From positions 1 to 58,878 of the forward strand of contig NZ_JAMLJJ010000010.1 of NCBI RefSeq assembly GCF_023736155.1: a stretch of DNA of 58,878 bases, in the 5' to 3' direction. The position numbers and the translations under genes are program-made. This DNA comes from Larsenimonas salina (lineage in GTDB: Bacteria > Pseudomonadota > Gammaproteobacteria > Pseudomonadales > Halomonadaceae). Below are positions 42,753 to 52,688 of the stretch, in pieces; the first letter of the stretch is position 1, and every line of letters begins with the position of its first letter. Below the pieces are notes generated by a model. The model was not told the origin of the DNA, did no database searches, and worked only from the letters and a program-made list of their open reading frames with translations.

Positions 42753-44402
42753 ATGACCCAACAGACCACCGTGTTGCAGGGCGAACCTCTGGAACACTTC
42801 GAGCGGTATGACTCCGTGCTGGATGTAATCGATGAAGCCTGTACCACCTATCGTGATCGCGTCGCCTTTTCCTGCATGGATCAGACGATGCGCTTTCATG
42901 AGCTGGATGAGCGGGCCGACCGCTTTGCGGCCTGGCTGACCCAAGAGAGTGGATTGGTGCCGGGGGACCGATTTGCGATCATTTTGCCCAATCTACTGCA
43001 GTACCCGGTGGCGGTGTTCGGGGCGCTTCGCGCGGGGCTTGTCGTGGTCAACACTAACCCGCTTTACACGCCGGAAGAGATGGCGCATCAGCTGAAGGAT
43101 TCAGGCGCCAAGGGTGTTCTGGTGTTTTCGCACATGGCTGACCGGCTCGAAAAGGCGCTGTCCAAGACCGACGTCACCTGCGTCATGACAACAGACGTGG
43201 CGGATCTTCACGACGCGCCCAAACGCTGGGTATTGAATCTGGGTGCGCGCTACTTGAAGAAGCTGGTGCCACGTTATCACCTGCCTAACGCCGTGAGCTT
43301 TCGAACGGTCATGGCCTTTAACGGTCGGGCGACGCGTCACGCGCCGGCCAAGAACGATATGGCGGTGCTTCAATACACCGGCGGCACCACCGGTCAGCCC
43401 AAGGGCGCGATGCTGACCCACGCCAACCTGATCGCCAACATGCTCCAGACCGGCCAGATCCTCAAAAGCGCGATTCAGCGGGGCCAGGAGGTCGTGATTG
43501 CACCACTGCCGGTCTATCACATCTACACCTTTACGGTGAACTGCATGTTCTGCTGCTGGACGGGCAACCACAGTGTGTTGATTCCCAACCCGCGAGACAT
43601 GGACGGCTTCATCAAGACGCTTAAAAAGACCGACTTCACCATATTCATCGGGCTCAATACGCTCTTCGCGGGGCTGCTCAAGCAGTCCGGGTTTAAAGCG
43701 CTCGATTTCTCGCACCTGAAGCTGACGATTTCCGGCGGCATGGCGCTCTCGAAAGAGACCGCCAAGCGCTGGAAGGGGCTGACCGGCTGTGATGTGCTGG
43801 AAGGGTATGGCATGACCGAGACGTCGCCGGTGGTGTGCGTCAATCCGCCCGACAATGTCCAGCTCGGCACGATCGGCGTGCCGGTGGCCGGCACCTCGCT
43901 TCAGGTGGTCGATGAGCATGACGTCGCTCAGCCGCTTGGTGCGCCCGGGGAGCTCTGCGTCAAGGGGCCTCAGGTTATGCGGGGGTACTGGCATAACGAT
44001 GCAGCCAGCGAAAAGGCCTTTCTGGACGGCTCTTGGGTACGCACCGGCGATATGGCGGAACTCAATGAAAACGGCACCGTGCGCATTGTTGATCGCAAGA
44101 AGGACATGGTGATTGTCTCCGGCTTCAACGTGTACCCGACCGAGGTCGAGGAAGTGCTGATGACGCACCCGAGTGTTTCCGAGGCCGCAGTGGTGGGGGT
44201 GCCGCATGAGGAAAGCGGCGAACTCTTGAAGGCGTTTGTGGTGGCAAGCGATCAATCGCTTGACCAGGATACGCTTCGAGCGTGGTGCAAGGAGCACCTG
44301 ACCAGCTACAAGGTGCCTCGCCAGATCGAATTTCGAACCGAATTGCCCAAGAGCAACGTCGGCAAGGTGCTTCGTCGTGAGCTTCGCGACGAGGCCGCGT
44401 GA
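42753..44402 (+). CDS. fadD: Long-chain fatty acid-CoA ligase
   Basis: 549 aa; ATG at 42753 with AAGGA. AMP-binding P-loop YTGGTTGQPKGAMLTH (about 209-224), GYGMTETSP, the FadD/VLACS stretch GSWVRTGDMAELNENG and the C-terminal PKSNVGKVLRREL Lys. Activates fatty acids to acyl-CoA via acyl-AMP at the inner membrane. About 245 bp of non-coding DNA separates it from the divergent cysK; no FadR- or PsrA-like dyad stands out there. Confidence 0.92.
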   Translation: MTQQTTVLQGEPLEHFERYDSVLDVIDEACTTYRDRVAFSCMDQTMRFHELDERADRFAAWLTQESGLVPGDRFAIILPNLLQYPVAVFGALRAGLVVVNTNPLYTPEEMAHQLKDSGAKGVLVFSHMADRLEKALSKTDVTCVMTTDVADLHDAPKRWVLNLGARYLKKLVPRYHLPNAVSFRTVMAFNGRATRHAPAKNDMAVLQYTGGTTGQPKGAMLTHANLIANMLQTGQILKSAIQRGQEVVIAPLPVYHIYTFTVNCMFCCWTGNHSVLIPNPRDMDGFIKTLKKTDFTIFIGLNTLFAGLLKQSGFKALDFSHLKLTISGGMALSKETAKRWKGLTGCDVLEGYGMTETSPVVCVNPPDNVQLGTIGVPVAGTSLQVVDEHDVAQPLGAPGELCVKGPQVMRGYWHNDAASEKAFLDGSWVRTGDMAELNENGTVRIVDRKKDMVIVSGFNVYPTEVEEVLMTHPSVSEAAVVGVPHEESGELLKAFVVASDQSLDQDTLRAWCKEHLTSYKVPRQIEFRTELPKSNVGKVLRRELRDEAA

Positions 44403-44408
44403 GACAGG

Positions 44409-44438
44409 CGCCTGAGGTGGACGCCACCGCCTCAGGCG
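44409..44438 (+). terminator. Hairpin downstream of fadD
   Basis: CGCCTGAGG...CCTCAGGCG, a 9-bp perfect stem 7 bp after fadD. Followed only by GTTACAATG, so a weak intrinsic or a rho-assisted terminator. Confidence 0.5.
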
Positions 44439-44517
44439 TTACAATGACACCTGCAGCCGACCCGACCCCTGGCTGCCCCTTCGGCCGTGTGCCCGTGCGT
44501 TTTCTCCAACATGTGGT

Positions 44518-47500
44518 TTGACTCTCTTGACGACTTCAGCAGCTGAGGTTCTGTCGCAGTGGCAGAACTTGCGTGATCAACTCGAACAATGCATGCGCCA
44601 GGACGCCGTGGCGCTGGACAAGCGTCTTGGCAAGGTGCGTCGCCGAATCAAGGAGGGTAAGCCCTCCAGCCGGGCCCTTGGTGAGATCGAGCGTGACATC
44701 GCACGTTCCAGGGCGCGATTCGAGGCGCGCTCGAGCACGCAGATTAAGCTCAATTATCCCGAGCAACTGCCGGTGGTTGAAAAGCGCGCCGATATTCTGG
44801 CCGCGCTCGAGAAAAGCCAGGTAGTGGTTGTCGCTGGTGAAACCGGGTCGGGAAAGACGACTCAGTTGCCCAAGCTGTGCCTTGAGATGGGGCTTGGCCG
44901 CCGGGGGTTGATCGGTCATACCCAGCCTCGCCGGCTGGCGGCGCGCTCGGTGGCAACCCGGCTTGCCGAAGAGCTTGAGGTTGGCCTCGGGGACACCGTG
45001 GGGTATCAGGTGCGTTTCACCGACACGACCTCGGAGTCGACGCTGGTCAAGCTGATGACGGACGGCATCCTGCTCAACGAGACCCAGCATGATCCGTGGT
45101 TGTCGCGCTATGAAGCGATCATCATCGATGAAGCGCACGAGCGCAGCCTCAATATCGATTTTCTGCTCGGGTACTTGAAGCGTCTGACCGACAAGCGCCC
45201 CGATCTCAAGATCATCATTACCTCGGCGACTATCGACGTTCAGCGATTTTCCGAGCATTTCGGTGGTGCGCCAATCGTCGAAGTCTCCGGTCGAACCTAT
45301 CCGGTCGAAACGCTCTACCGGCCGCTGGTGAGGGAGACCGACGAGGAAGAGGATCAAACGCTTCAAGAAGGCATTGCCTCGGCGGTCGAGGACATTGATC
45401 GGATCGAGCGCGAGCGCGGCTGGCACTTTGGCCCGCGCGACATCCTGATCTTCTTGCCGGGCGAGCGGGAAATCCGTGAAACCGCTGACACGCTCAGGAA
45501 GGCGCGCTTGAAGGATACCGAGGTGCTGCCGCTGTACGCTCGGCTTTCCAACAGCGAGCAGAACAGGGTGTTCTCGCCGCACAGCGGACGGCGGGTTGTG
45601 CTGTCGACCAACGTGGCCGAAACCTCGCTGACAGTACCTGGCATTCGCTATGTGATCGACCCGGGTCTTGCCCGCATCAGCCGCTACAGTTACCGCGCCA
45701 AGGTGCAGCGTCTTCCGATCGAGGCCGTCAGCCAGGCGAGTGCGAATCAGCGCAAGGGCCGCTGCGGGCGAATCGCGGAAGGGGTGTGCATTCGCCTTTA
45801 CAGTGAAGACGACTTCTTGGCGCGCCCGGAATTTACCGAGCCCGAGATTCAACGCACCAACCTGGCCTCGGTGATTCTCTCGATGCTGTCGCTGAAGCTT
45901 GGTGACATCGACAAGTTTCCGTTCGTCGACCCGCCCGGGTCGCGGTTCATCAGTGACGGCTTTCGGTTGTTGTTCGAGCTGGGCGCGGTCGATCATGCCC
46001 AGCATCTGACCCAGAAGGGACGCCAGCTTGCCAAGCTCCCGATCGACCCGCGCCTTGCGGCGATGATTCTTGCCGCCGGCCCGCTTGGCAGCGTGCGGGA
46101 GACCTTGATCATTGTCAGTGCCCTGAGCATTCAGGATCCGCGCGAACGCCCGGCCGAGAAGCGCGAGGCCGCCGATCAGAAACACCGGCAGTGGCAGTCG
46201 CCGGATTCGGACTTCATGTCGTGGCTGAGCCTCTGGCACGGCTTCGATGAGGCCCGGGGGCTTTACTCGAGCAGTGGCCTGCGACGCTGGTGTCGCGAGA
46301 ATTATCTGAATTACCTGCGCCTTCGTGAATGGCACGATACCTTCCGTCAGCTTCGAAAGCTGGCGCAGTCACTTGGGTTGACGCTCAGCGAGGCGGACAC
46401 CCCCGCGGATGAATCGCTGGTGCATCGGGCGCTGCTGGCGGGGCTTTTATCGAACATCGGCCTCAAGCAGGAGCAGCGCGAGTATCTGGGTACACGCAAT
46501 CGAAAATTCCTGATTCATCCCGCATCGGGTCTTTCCAAGCGCGCTCCCAAATGGGTGATGGCCGGTGAGCTGATGGAGACGTCGCAGTTGTTCGCGCGCG
46601 AGGTGGCCGGCCTCAAGCCGGAATGGATCGAGCCTCTGGCCGAGCATCTGGTCAAGCGAAGCTACAGCGACCCGCACTGGGAAATGAAGCGGGCTCAGGT
46701 CGTGGCGTTTGAGCAGGTCACGCTGTTCGGGCTGCCGATCGTTAGCCGGCGCAAGATCAATTACGCCCCCATCGCCCCGGAAGAGGCGCGCCAGATTTTC
46801 ATCCAGCACGCGCTGGTTGAGGGCGAGTACCGAACCCAGGGCGCCTTTTTCGAACATAACCGCGCGCTGATTGATGAGGTTGGTGATCTCGAGGACCGGG
46901 CTCGACGCCGGGATATTTTAATCGACGAAGAGACATTGGCGGCGTTTTACGACCAGCGTCTGCCAAGTGACGTGGTCGATGGCAAGAGCTTCGAGAAATG
47001 GCGGCGTCACGCCGAGCAGACGGACCCCGATGTGCTTCGGCTCGACAAGAGCGATCTGCTCGCGCGCGACGCCGTCGAAGTCACCGAGCAGCGCTACCCT
47101 GATCAGCTGACGCTCAACGGCGTGTGCTATCCGCTGTCGTATCACTTTTCCCCTGGCGCAGAGGACGACGGGGTCAGCATGACCGTGCCGGCCAGCATGC
47201 TTTCCCAGCTGCCTAGAGCGCGGCTTGATTGGCTGGTGCCGGGGCTCTTGCGCGATAAGGCGATTGCCTTGATGAAATCACTGCCCAAGCAGTATCGACG
47301 TCAGGTGGTTCCGATTCCCGATTGGGTCGATGCCGCTCTTGAAGCCCTGTCGCCCGATGATGTGGCCCTGAGTGCGGCGCTTGCCGAATTCATGCGCCAG
47401 AAAACCGGGCTTCGTCTGCCGGAATCGGCCTGGCAGAGCGATCAGCTTCCGCCGCATTTGATCATGAACATCAAGGTGGTGGCGCACGATGGCAGCTACC

Positions 47501-48462
47501 TCGGGCAGGGGCGCGACGTGGACGCACTCGAGCAGCGCTTCAGCGAGGCGGCGAAAGCCAGTACTCAGGCGCTTGCAAACGACGCGCTCCAGCAGAGTGC
47601 GCTCACGGCCTGGCCCCGCGAGGCGCTGCCTGAATCCCACGTTCAGGAGCAGGCGGGTATTCGGGTTGAGGCGTATCCGGCGGTGGTGGATGAGGGCAGT
47701 GCGCTCGGCGTGAAACTCTTCGATCATCCGGAGAAGGCGCTGACGCAGCATCGGGAAGGGGTCAAGCGTGCCGCGATGATGGCGTTGCCGGATCAGGTGC
47801 GCTATCTATCGCGCGCCATCGACGGCCTCGAGGAGTGTGTGCTGTTGTTTGCCAATGTGGGCTCACGGCGTGATTTCATCGATGATTTCGTCGAAGCGGC
47901 ATTTTTACGCACCTTCGCCCACGACCCGCTACCGCGTGATGAGGCGGCGCTCGCTGCACGTATCGAAGCTGAACGCGCTGAACTCGTGCCGACCGCGGAG
48001 CTGATCATGGGTGAGGCCAGGGCGGCGCTCAAGGGGCATCTGGCGGTCGCCAAAAAGCTCAAGGGCAGCGTCAATCTTCAGCTGGCGCGCACCTATTCAG
48101 ACCTCAAGTCACAAATGGCGCGTTTGGTACACCGAGACTTTATTCGAGAGGCGGGCACGTGGTTAAGCCACTATCCTCGGTATATGGAGGCGGCATCGAT
48201 CCGACTCGAGAAGGCGCCACGAGAAGTGCGCAAGGATCAGTTGGCCATGGATGACGTGCAGGCCTTCGAGCAGCGTCTTTACGCGCATCTCGACAAGGCG
48301 CGGCATCAAGGCGTGGTCGACCCGGCACTTTTTGAGTTTGGCTGGTGGATCGAAGAGCTTCGCGTGTCCCTGTTTGCCCAGCAGCTTGGTACGCTCGAGC
48401 CTGTGTCGGACAAGCGTCTGGAGCGTCGCTGGAAAACGCTCAAGGAGCAGGGCATCGTTTAG
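44518..48462 (+). CDS. hrpA: DEAH-box ATP-dependent RNA helicase HrpA
   Basis: 1314 aa, the size of E. coli HrpA (about 1300). TTG start at 44518 (no in-frame ATG and no clear ribosome binding site). Walker A GETGSGKTTQL, DEAH box IIIDEAHERS, SATID motif (TSATIDVQRF), the helicase C motifs VLSTNVAETSLTV and QRKGRCGR, then HA2 and OB folds and a long C-terminal DUF3418. Unwinds structured RNA; acts in mRNA processing and on stalled ribosomes. Monocistronic by spacing. Confidence 0.95.
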   Translation: MTLLTTSAAEVLSQWQNLRDQLEQCMRQDAVALDKRLGKVRRRIKEGKPSSRALGEIERDIARSRARFEARSSTQIKLNYPEQLPVVEKRADILAALEKSQVVVVAGETGSGKTTQLPKLCLEMGLGRRGLIGHTQPRRLAARSVATRLAEELEVGLGDTVGYQVRFTDTTSESTLVKLMTDGILLNETQHDPWLSRYEAIIIDEAHERSLNIDFLLGYLKRLTDKRPDLKIIITSATIDVQRFSEHFGGAPIVEVSGRTYPVETLYRPLVRETDEEEDQTLQEGIASAVEDIDRIERERGWHFGPRDILIFLPGEREIRETADTLRKARLKDTEVLPLYARLSNSEQNRVFSPHSGRRVVLSTNVAETSLTVPGIRYVIDPGLARISRYSYRAKVQRLPIEAVSQASANQRKGRCGRIAEGVCIRLYSEDDFLARPEFTEPEIQRTNLASVILSMLSLKLGDIDKFPFVDPPGSRFISDGFRLLFELGAVDHAQHLTQKGRQLAKLPIDPRLAAMILAAGPLGSVRETLIIVSALSIQDPRERPAEKREAADQKHRQWQSPDSDFMSWLSLWHGFDEARGLYSSSGLRRWCRENYLNYLRLREWHDTFRQLRKLAQSLGLTLSEADTPADESLVHRALLAGLLSNIGLKQEQREYLGTRNRKFLIHPASGLSKRAPKWVMAGELMETSQLFAREVAGLKPEWIEPLAEHLVKRSYSDPHWEMKRAQVVAFEQVTLFGLPIVSRRKINYAPIAPEEARQIFIQHALVEGEYRTQGAFFEHNRALIDEVGDLEDRARRRDILIDEETLAAFYDQRLPSDVVDGKSFEKWRRHAEQTDPDVLRLDKSDLLARDAVEVTEQRYPDQLTLNGVCYPLSYHFSPGAEDDGVSMTVPASMLSQLPRARLDWLVPGLLRDKAIALMKSLPKQYRRQVVPIPDWVDAALEALSPDDVALSAALAEFMRQKTGLRLPESAWQSDQLPPHLIMNIKVVAHDGSYLGQGRDVDALEQRFSEAAKASTQALANDALQQSALTAWPREALPESHVQEQAGIRVEAYPAVVDEGSALGVKLFDHPEKALTQHREGVKRAAMMALPDQVRYLSRAIDGLEECVLLFANVGSRRDFIDDFVEAAFLRTFAHDPLPRDEAALAARIEAERAELVPTAELIMGEARAALKGHLAVAKKLKGSVNLQLARTYSDLKSQMARLVHRDFIREAGTWLSHYPRYMEAASIRLEKAPREVRKDQLAMDDVQAFEQRLYAHLDKARHQGVVDPALFEFGWWIEELRVSLFAQQLGTLEPVSDKRLERRWKTLKEQGIV

Positions 48463-48579
48463 TCGCCGCGCGGTTTGGTCGTAAAGGCACAGCGCGTGGC
48501 TGCGTTTGAAAGGCGAGGGGTGTAAGGTAGACCCCCTTGGGAACACAACGCCCGCAAAACGGGTCTCGAAGGAACAGTT

Positions 48580-49320
48580 ATGGGTTCGAAAGCAACCGTT
48601 ACCGCCATGGCATTGGCCGGCCTTGTTACCACCGGCTGCGCCAGTACCAATGGGCAGCAGTCCAACCCGCAGGATCCATGGGAAGGCTATAACAGGGCCG
48701 TTTTTTCATTCAATGATACGCTTGACCGTTATGCATTGAAGCCCGTGGCCGAAGGGTATGACTATGTCACCCCAGAGCCGGTTCAGGATGGCGTCGGCAA
48801 CTTCTTCAATAACCTCGGCGAAGTCGGCAACTTCCTCAATAGCCTCATGCAGTGGAAGCTGAGTGCGGCAGGTGTTGCTGGCTCCCGGTTTCTGCTCAAC
48901 ACCACACTGGGGCTCGGCGGTCTGCTTGACCCGGCCGGTCGCATGGGGCTTGAGCGTCAGCCCGAGGATTTCGGTCAAACGCTTGCCACGTGGGGTGTAG
49001 GGCAGGGGCCGTATCTGGTCTGGCCGTTTCTTGGGCCGAGCACGGTGCGTGACAGCGCGGGCTTTCCGGTCAACTGGTATACCGACCCGGTTACCTACAT
49101 TGACGATGACCCGACTCGCTGGTCGTTCCGCGCACTCGATATCGTTGATACACGGGCGGGCCTTCTTGATCAGGAGAGCCTGATGCAGGGCGATCGCTAC
49201 AGCTTCGTGCGAGATGCCTATCTTCAGCGCCGTCAGTTCCTGATCAATGACGGCAAGGCCACCAAAGACCCGTTTGCCTCGGGTGACGTGGACTTCAATG
49301 ATGATGACTTTGCTCAATAA
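48580..49320 (+). CDS. mlaA: MlaA/VacJ outer-membrane lipoprotein
   Basis: 246 aa; ATG at 48580 with AAGGAA. Lipobox LVTTGC (Cys 20) after a short signal; DPWEGYNRAVFSFNDTLD, the conserved MlaA start; LGVGQGPYLVWPFLGPST-like motif near the middle. Part of the Mla system that removes phospholipids from the outer leaflet of the outer membrane. The mlaFEDCB genes are not here. Functionally related to the OmpLA gene in this window, since both guard outer-membrane lipid asymmetry. Confidence 0.93.
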   Translation: MGSKATVTAMALAGLVTTGCASTNGQQSNPQDPWEGYNRAVFSFNDTLDRYALKPVAEGYDYVTPEPVQDGVGNFFNNLGEVGNFLNSLMQWKLSAAGVAGSRFLLNTTLGLGGLLDPAGRMGLERQPEDFGQTLATWGVGQGPYLVWPFLGPSTVRDSAGFPVNWYTDPVTYIDDDPTRWSFRALDIVDTRAGLLDQESLMQGDRYSFVRDAYLQRRQFLINDGKATKDPFASGDVDFNDDDFAQ

Positions 49321-49341
49321 CGTCTGTCTGCGACCGCGTTC

Positions 49342-50484
49342 ATGCTGAGCGCTCGACCAGTCATCGGCCTAATCGATCGGCCAGGTGCGTTCCGTGACCG
49401 GCTGGTCGGACTGCTCGAACGCTTTGGCTACAAGGCGGTCGCCATGGATGGGCTGGACGCACTGACCCGGCGTGTCTCACTGGTGGTCGTTCATATCACG
49501 GCACTTGAAGGTCGGCAGTGGGATGATCTGGCGCGGCGGTATCCGACGCTTGCCGTCAGCGATCGCACGTACGATCACGTGGACATCATCTCGGCAATCG
49601 ATGCAGGCGTCGAGGATTACCTCATTGATCCGGTGATGAACACGTCGCTGTTCAAGCGGCTGATCGAACGCGCGCTGGAAGACAGTGAACGTCGCCAAGC
49701 CGCCGTTCGCGACCGTGACCGGCTCGAGGCGCTCAACGAGCAGCTGCAGACACACCTGACGCTCTTGCGTGAGGATCTGTATGCAGGTGGACAGATTCAG
49801 CGCAAGCTGCTGCCGGTCTCACCTCAGCGTCTCAATGGGCTCGAAGCATCGTTCTGGCTTGCCCCTTCTCTGTACCTGTCCGGTGACTTTCTGGACTATC
49901 GGGCGCTCGGGGCGCATTACAGCCTCTTTACCTTCATTGATGTCTCAGGCCATGGCGCGTCGTCGGCATTCGTGACGGTGTTGATCAAATCATTGATTCA
50001 GCGCGTATTGGCTCAGTGGGACGGTCAGCACCCGGAAGAGCTTTTGCCGGCGATGCTGACCAGTCTCAATGAAAATTTGATGGAAACCGGCGTGGGCAAA
50101 CACGCTGCCTTGTTTCTGGGCATGATCGACCGACGCAGCCAAACGCTTTTTTATTCACTGGGCGCTCAAATGCCGATGCCGTTCATCAAGGAGGGCAGTG
50201 ACGTTGATGTGCTCAGCGGGGACGGCCCGCCGATCGGGCTTTTTCCAGGCGTTCGTTTTCCGGTGTTCGAGCGGGTGCTCGATGCCGGATTTTCTCTGTG
50301 GTTATGTTCCGATGGTGTATTTGATTGCCTTCAGGCTGATACATTGGATGAGAAAATTGAAATGCTGCGTTTGAGAGTGGCAGAGTCTGCATCCATTGCG
50401 GATCTGAAAGGGTCGTTGACCCTGGGTGATGCGCTTCCCGATGATCTTACCATCATGATGCTGAGTGGGTTTCACGATGATTGA
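49342..50484 (+). CDS. Response-regulator-like PP2C phosphatase (HsbR-like)
   Basis: 380 aa. N-terminal receiver-like fold (1-120), coiled segment (about 115-145), then a SpoIIE/RsbU PP2C phosphatase domain with SGDFLDY, DVSGHGASSA, CSDGVFDC and PDDLTIMM. The receiver is degenerate: the acceptor position is H51 (LVVVHIT) instead of Asp, and the beta-5 Lys is D96 (YLIDP), so it cannot be phosphorylated in the usual way. Overlaps an anti-sigma-factor-antagonist gene by 8 bp, the arrangement of HsbR-HsbA in Pseudomonas, where the phosphatase resets the STAS partner. Regulated output here is unknown. Confidence 0.85.
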   Translation: MLSARPVIGLIDRPGAFRDRLVGLLERFGYKAVAMDGLDALTRRVSLVVVHITALEGRQWDDLARRYPTLAVSDRTYDHVDIISAIDAGVEDYLIDPVMNTSLFKRLIERALEDSERRQAAVRDRDRLEALNEQLQTHLTLLREDLYAGGQIQRKLLPVSPQRLNGLEASFWLAPSLYLSGDFLDYRALGAHYSLFTFIDVSGHGASSAFVTVLIKSLIQRVLAQWDGQHPEELLPAMLTSLNENLMETGVGKHAALFLGMIDRRSQTLFYSLGAQMPMPFIKEGSDVDVLSGDGPPIGLFPGVRFPVFERVLDAGFSLWLCSDGVFDCLQADTLDEKIEMLRLRVAESASIADLKGSLTLGDALPDDLTIMMLSGFHDD

Positions 50485-50980
50485 GGCACGCATTCAAGCG
50501 GCGTATGTGGATCATGTATTCATTTTAAAGCTCACAGGCGATGTACGACTGACCCTGTGTGCCACGCTCGATCAGCAGGCTCGGGCGCTTTCCGAACTGC
50601 GCGATCTCAAGGATGTGATCATTGACCTTCGTGAGGTAATAAACCTGGATTCCACCTCGCTTGGCTTTCTTGCAAAGATCGCTCTGGCGGTCAAGGCGCG
50701 CATCGATCGCCAACCCGTCGTGATCGCAAGCCATCCTGACGTATTGCGCATGTTCGATGTCATGGGGTTCCGGCATTATGTGTCGTTGAGCGAGGCGCCG
50801 CCCGAGCAGCAGGAGTTTCATGACTTACCGGTCGTGGATACCGATGAGGCAGGCCTTCGCGAGCGCATTCTCGATGCCCATCGAACGTTGATGACACTCA
50901 ATGAGCGCAACAAGAGCGAGTTTCAGCCGCTGGTCGATCTTCTGGAACTTCAGCGTTTCGACGCCGACCCACCATCCTGA
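50477..50980 (+). CDS. STAS-domain anti-sigma-factor antagonist (HsbA-like)
   Basis: 167 aa from the ATG at 50477, inside the phosphatase gene. STAS domain (1-105) with the switch serine in NLDSTSLGFLAKIA, and a 60-residue C-terminal helical extension (RERILDAHRTLMTLNERNKSEF) as in HsbA of Pseudomonas. Unphosphorylated STAS proteins bind an anti-sigma factor or other partner; the upstream PP2C would dephosphorylate it. No kinase or anti-sigma gene is adjacent. Confidence 0.82.
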   Translation: MIEARIQAAYVDHVFILKLTGDVRLTLCATLDQQARALSELRDLKDVIIDLREVINLDSTSLGFLAKIALAVKARIDRQPVVIASHPDVLRMFDVMGFRHYVSLSEAPPEQQEFHDLPVVDTDEAGLRERILDAHRTLMTLNERNKSEFQPLVDLLELQRFDADPPS

Positions 50981-51089
50981 TTTGGGTATTAGCCCCACGC
51001 CTGATTCAGGCCCTTTCACGCTCATGGCATGAACTGTTCCGGCTCCTGTAGGACACACGGAGAAAGGAGGTTCATGCGCGAGGTATGTC

Positions 51090-52175
51090 ATGGAAGACAG
51101 AGAGAATTCAGAGCGCCATTATCCCTACCACCTTGTTGTAACTCTGGCGGCGCTGGTCATCATTGTGACCGGCCTAAAGCTTGGGGCCGACATTATCATT
51201 CCGATTCTACTGGCGACCTTCGTGGCCGTATTGTGCGCGCGTCCGGTGAGCTGGCTGCATCAGAAGGGCCTTGGCATTACACCTTCAATCTGTTTGGTGC
51301 TTGCAGGGCTTGCGATCTTGTTGGGGGCATTTGGCACCTTGATTGCGGCGCATTTGAATGCGTTCGTGGAGCAGCTGCCGGATATGGAAGCCAAGTTGCA
51401 GGAATACTACAAGGTCATCATCGACTGGATGAACTCGAATGGCGTGCCGGCGGAGCTTTCCTCGGCCGAGCGATTCTTCGACCCGGACAAGGCCACGCGG
51501 CTCATGCCGATGTTGCTTGGAGGAATCGGCAGTGCGCTGTCACAGATCTTGATCATTTTCCTGTTGATGATCTTTGTGCTGTACGAAACGCTCGATTTCC
51601 CGAAAAAGATCAAGCTGGCACTGGAGCAGCCGGAAGCGAGCATGCGACGTTTCACCCAGTTTTCACTGACGCTTCAGCGCTATCTGGTGGTCAAGACGGG
51701 GATCAGTATCATCACTGGTGGCCTGGTGTCACTGTCGTGCGTACTGCTGAACGTTCAGTTCGCGCTGTTGTGGGGCGTTCTGGCATTTCTTTTGAACTAC
51801 ATCCCCAATCTAGGCTCGATCATCGCGGCCGTGCCGGCGGTACTTTTGACGCTGGTCATGCCCGAAGGCGGCTTCATCAAGGCGGCCATGCTGGGCGGCT
51901 GTTATACCGGCATCAACTTCATTCTTGGCAACTTCGTTGAGCCGCGCATCATGGGGCAAACCCTTGGCATGTCGACGTTGGTGGCGTTTTTGTCGTTGGT
52001 CGTCTGGGGCTGGATTCTTGGGCCGGTCGGAATGTTTCTCTCGGTGCCGTTGACCATGTCGCTCAAGATCGCACTCGACAGTCACCCGGATACGCGTTGG
52101 CTGTCGATCATGCTGGGGCCGACTCAACGGCGACGGGAGAAATCGCGCGAGAAAAAAAGTCGCAGCGCATCCTGA
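51090..52175 (+). CDS. AI-2E family transporter (PerM-like)
   Basis: 361 aa, ATG at 51090 with GAGG upstream. Around seven or eight membrane helices with a mid-protein extramembrane domain (about 95-150), the family pattern LLWGVLAFLLNYIPNLGSIIAAVPA and NFVEPRIMGQTLGMSTL, and a basic C-terminal tail. Members export autoinducer-2, Na+/H+ or other small solutes; substrate here unknown. Followed by a bidirectional terminator. Confidence 0.87.
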   Translation: MEDRENSERHYPYHLVVTLAALVIIVTGLKLGADIIIPILLATFVAVLCARPVSWLHQKGLGITPSICLVLAGLAILLGAFGTLIAAHLNAFVEQLPDMEAKLQEYYKVIIDWMNSNGVPAELSSAERFFDPDKATRLMPMLLGGIGSALSQILIIFLLMIFVLYETLDFPKKIKLALEQPEASMRRFTQFSLTLQRYLVVKTGISIITGGLVSLSCVLLNVQFALLWGVLAFLLNYIPNLGSIIAAVPAVLLTLVMPEGGFIKAAMLGGCYTGINFILGNFVEPRIMGQTLGMSTLVAFLSLVVWGWILGPVGMFLSVPLTMSLKIALDSHPDTRWLSIMLGPTQRRREKSREKKSRSAS

Positions 52176-52180
52176 CGCAT

Positions 52181-52210
52181 AAAAAACCCACCTCGAAAGG
52201 TGGGTTTTTT
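52181..52210. terminator. Bidirectional rho-independent terminator
   Basis: AAAAAACCCACCT-CGAA-AGGTGGGTTTTTT; symmetrical, ending both the AI-2E transporter and the converging trxA. Confidence 0.92.
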
Positions 52211-52228
52211 CTAAGCGAGTCAGTCCGC

Positions 52229-52552
52229 CTACGCGTTCTGCTCGATAAACTGCACAAGCTGCGGCTTGGACTGGGCGCCGACCAGTGACGCAACCTTGTT
52301 GCCTTCCTTGAACATCACGACCGTGGGCACGCCACGTACGCCCTGTTCTGCGGCGATGTCGGCGGCGTCATCGACATTGATGCTGACCACTTTCAGTGTG
52401 TCGGCCTTTTCTTCAGCCACTTCGTCGACGACCGGCGCCATCATCTTGCAGGGGCCGCACCACGGTGCCCAGAATTTCAGCATCACGGGTTTGTCGGATT
52501 TCAGCACTTCTTGTTCGAAGTTGGCTGCGGTGACATCAATGTTGTTACTCAT
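52229..52552 (-). CDS. trxA: Thioredoxin 1
   Basis: 107 aa from the ATG at 52552 with GGAGA. Active-site WCGPC in LKFWAPWCGPCKMMAPV, and the cis-Pro VRGVPTVVMF. General cytoplasmic disulfide reductant and the electron donor for PAPS reductase (cysH at 54.7 kb) and ribonucleotide reductase. Standard length and sequence. Confidence 0.96.
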   Translation of the reverse strand: MSNNIDVTAANFEQEVLKSDKPVMLKFWAPWCGPCKMMAPVVDEVAEEKADTLKVVSINVDDAADIAAEQGVRGVPTVVMFKEGNKVASLVGAQSKPQLVQFIEQNA

Positions 52553-52688
52553 AAGGTTCTCCAGTTCTCTCAACTGCGTCGCAGTTCATGGCAAGGATGG
52601 TAGCGGTTGCCTGATACAGAGGCAAATAACATCCTTTAAACGGGGCGATTGCGTGTGGCGTGCCACGTTATATGGGGACACTCATGGC

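Noticed and set aside
44536-46335. 599-codon open frame antisense to hrpA
   Set aside because: Composition artefact opposite a conserved helicase domain; no ribosome binding site or domain.
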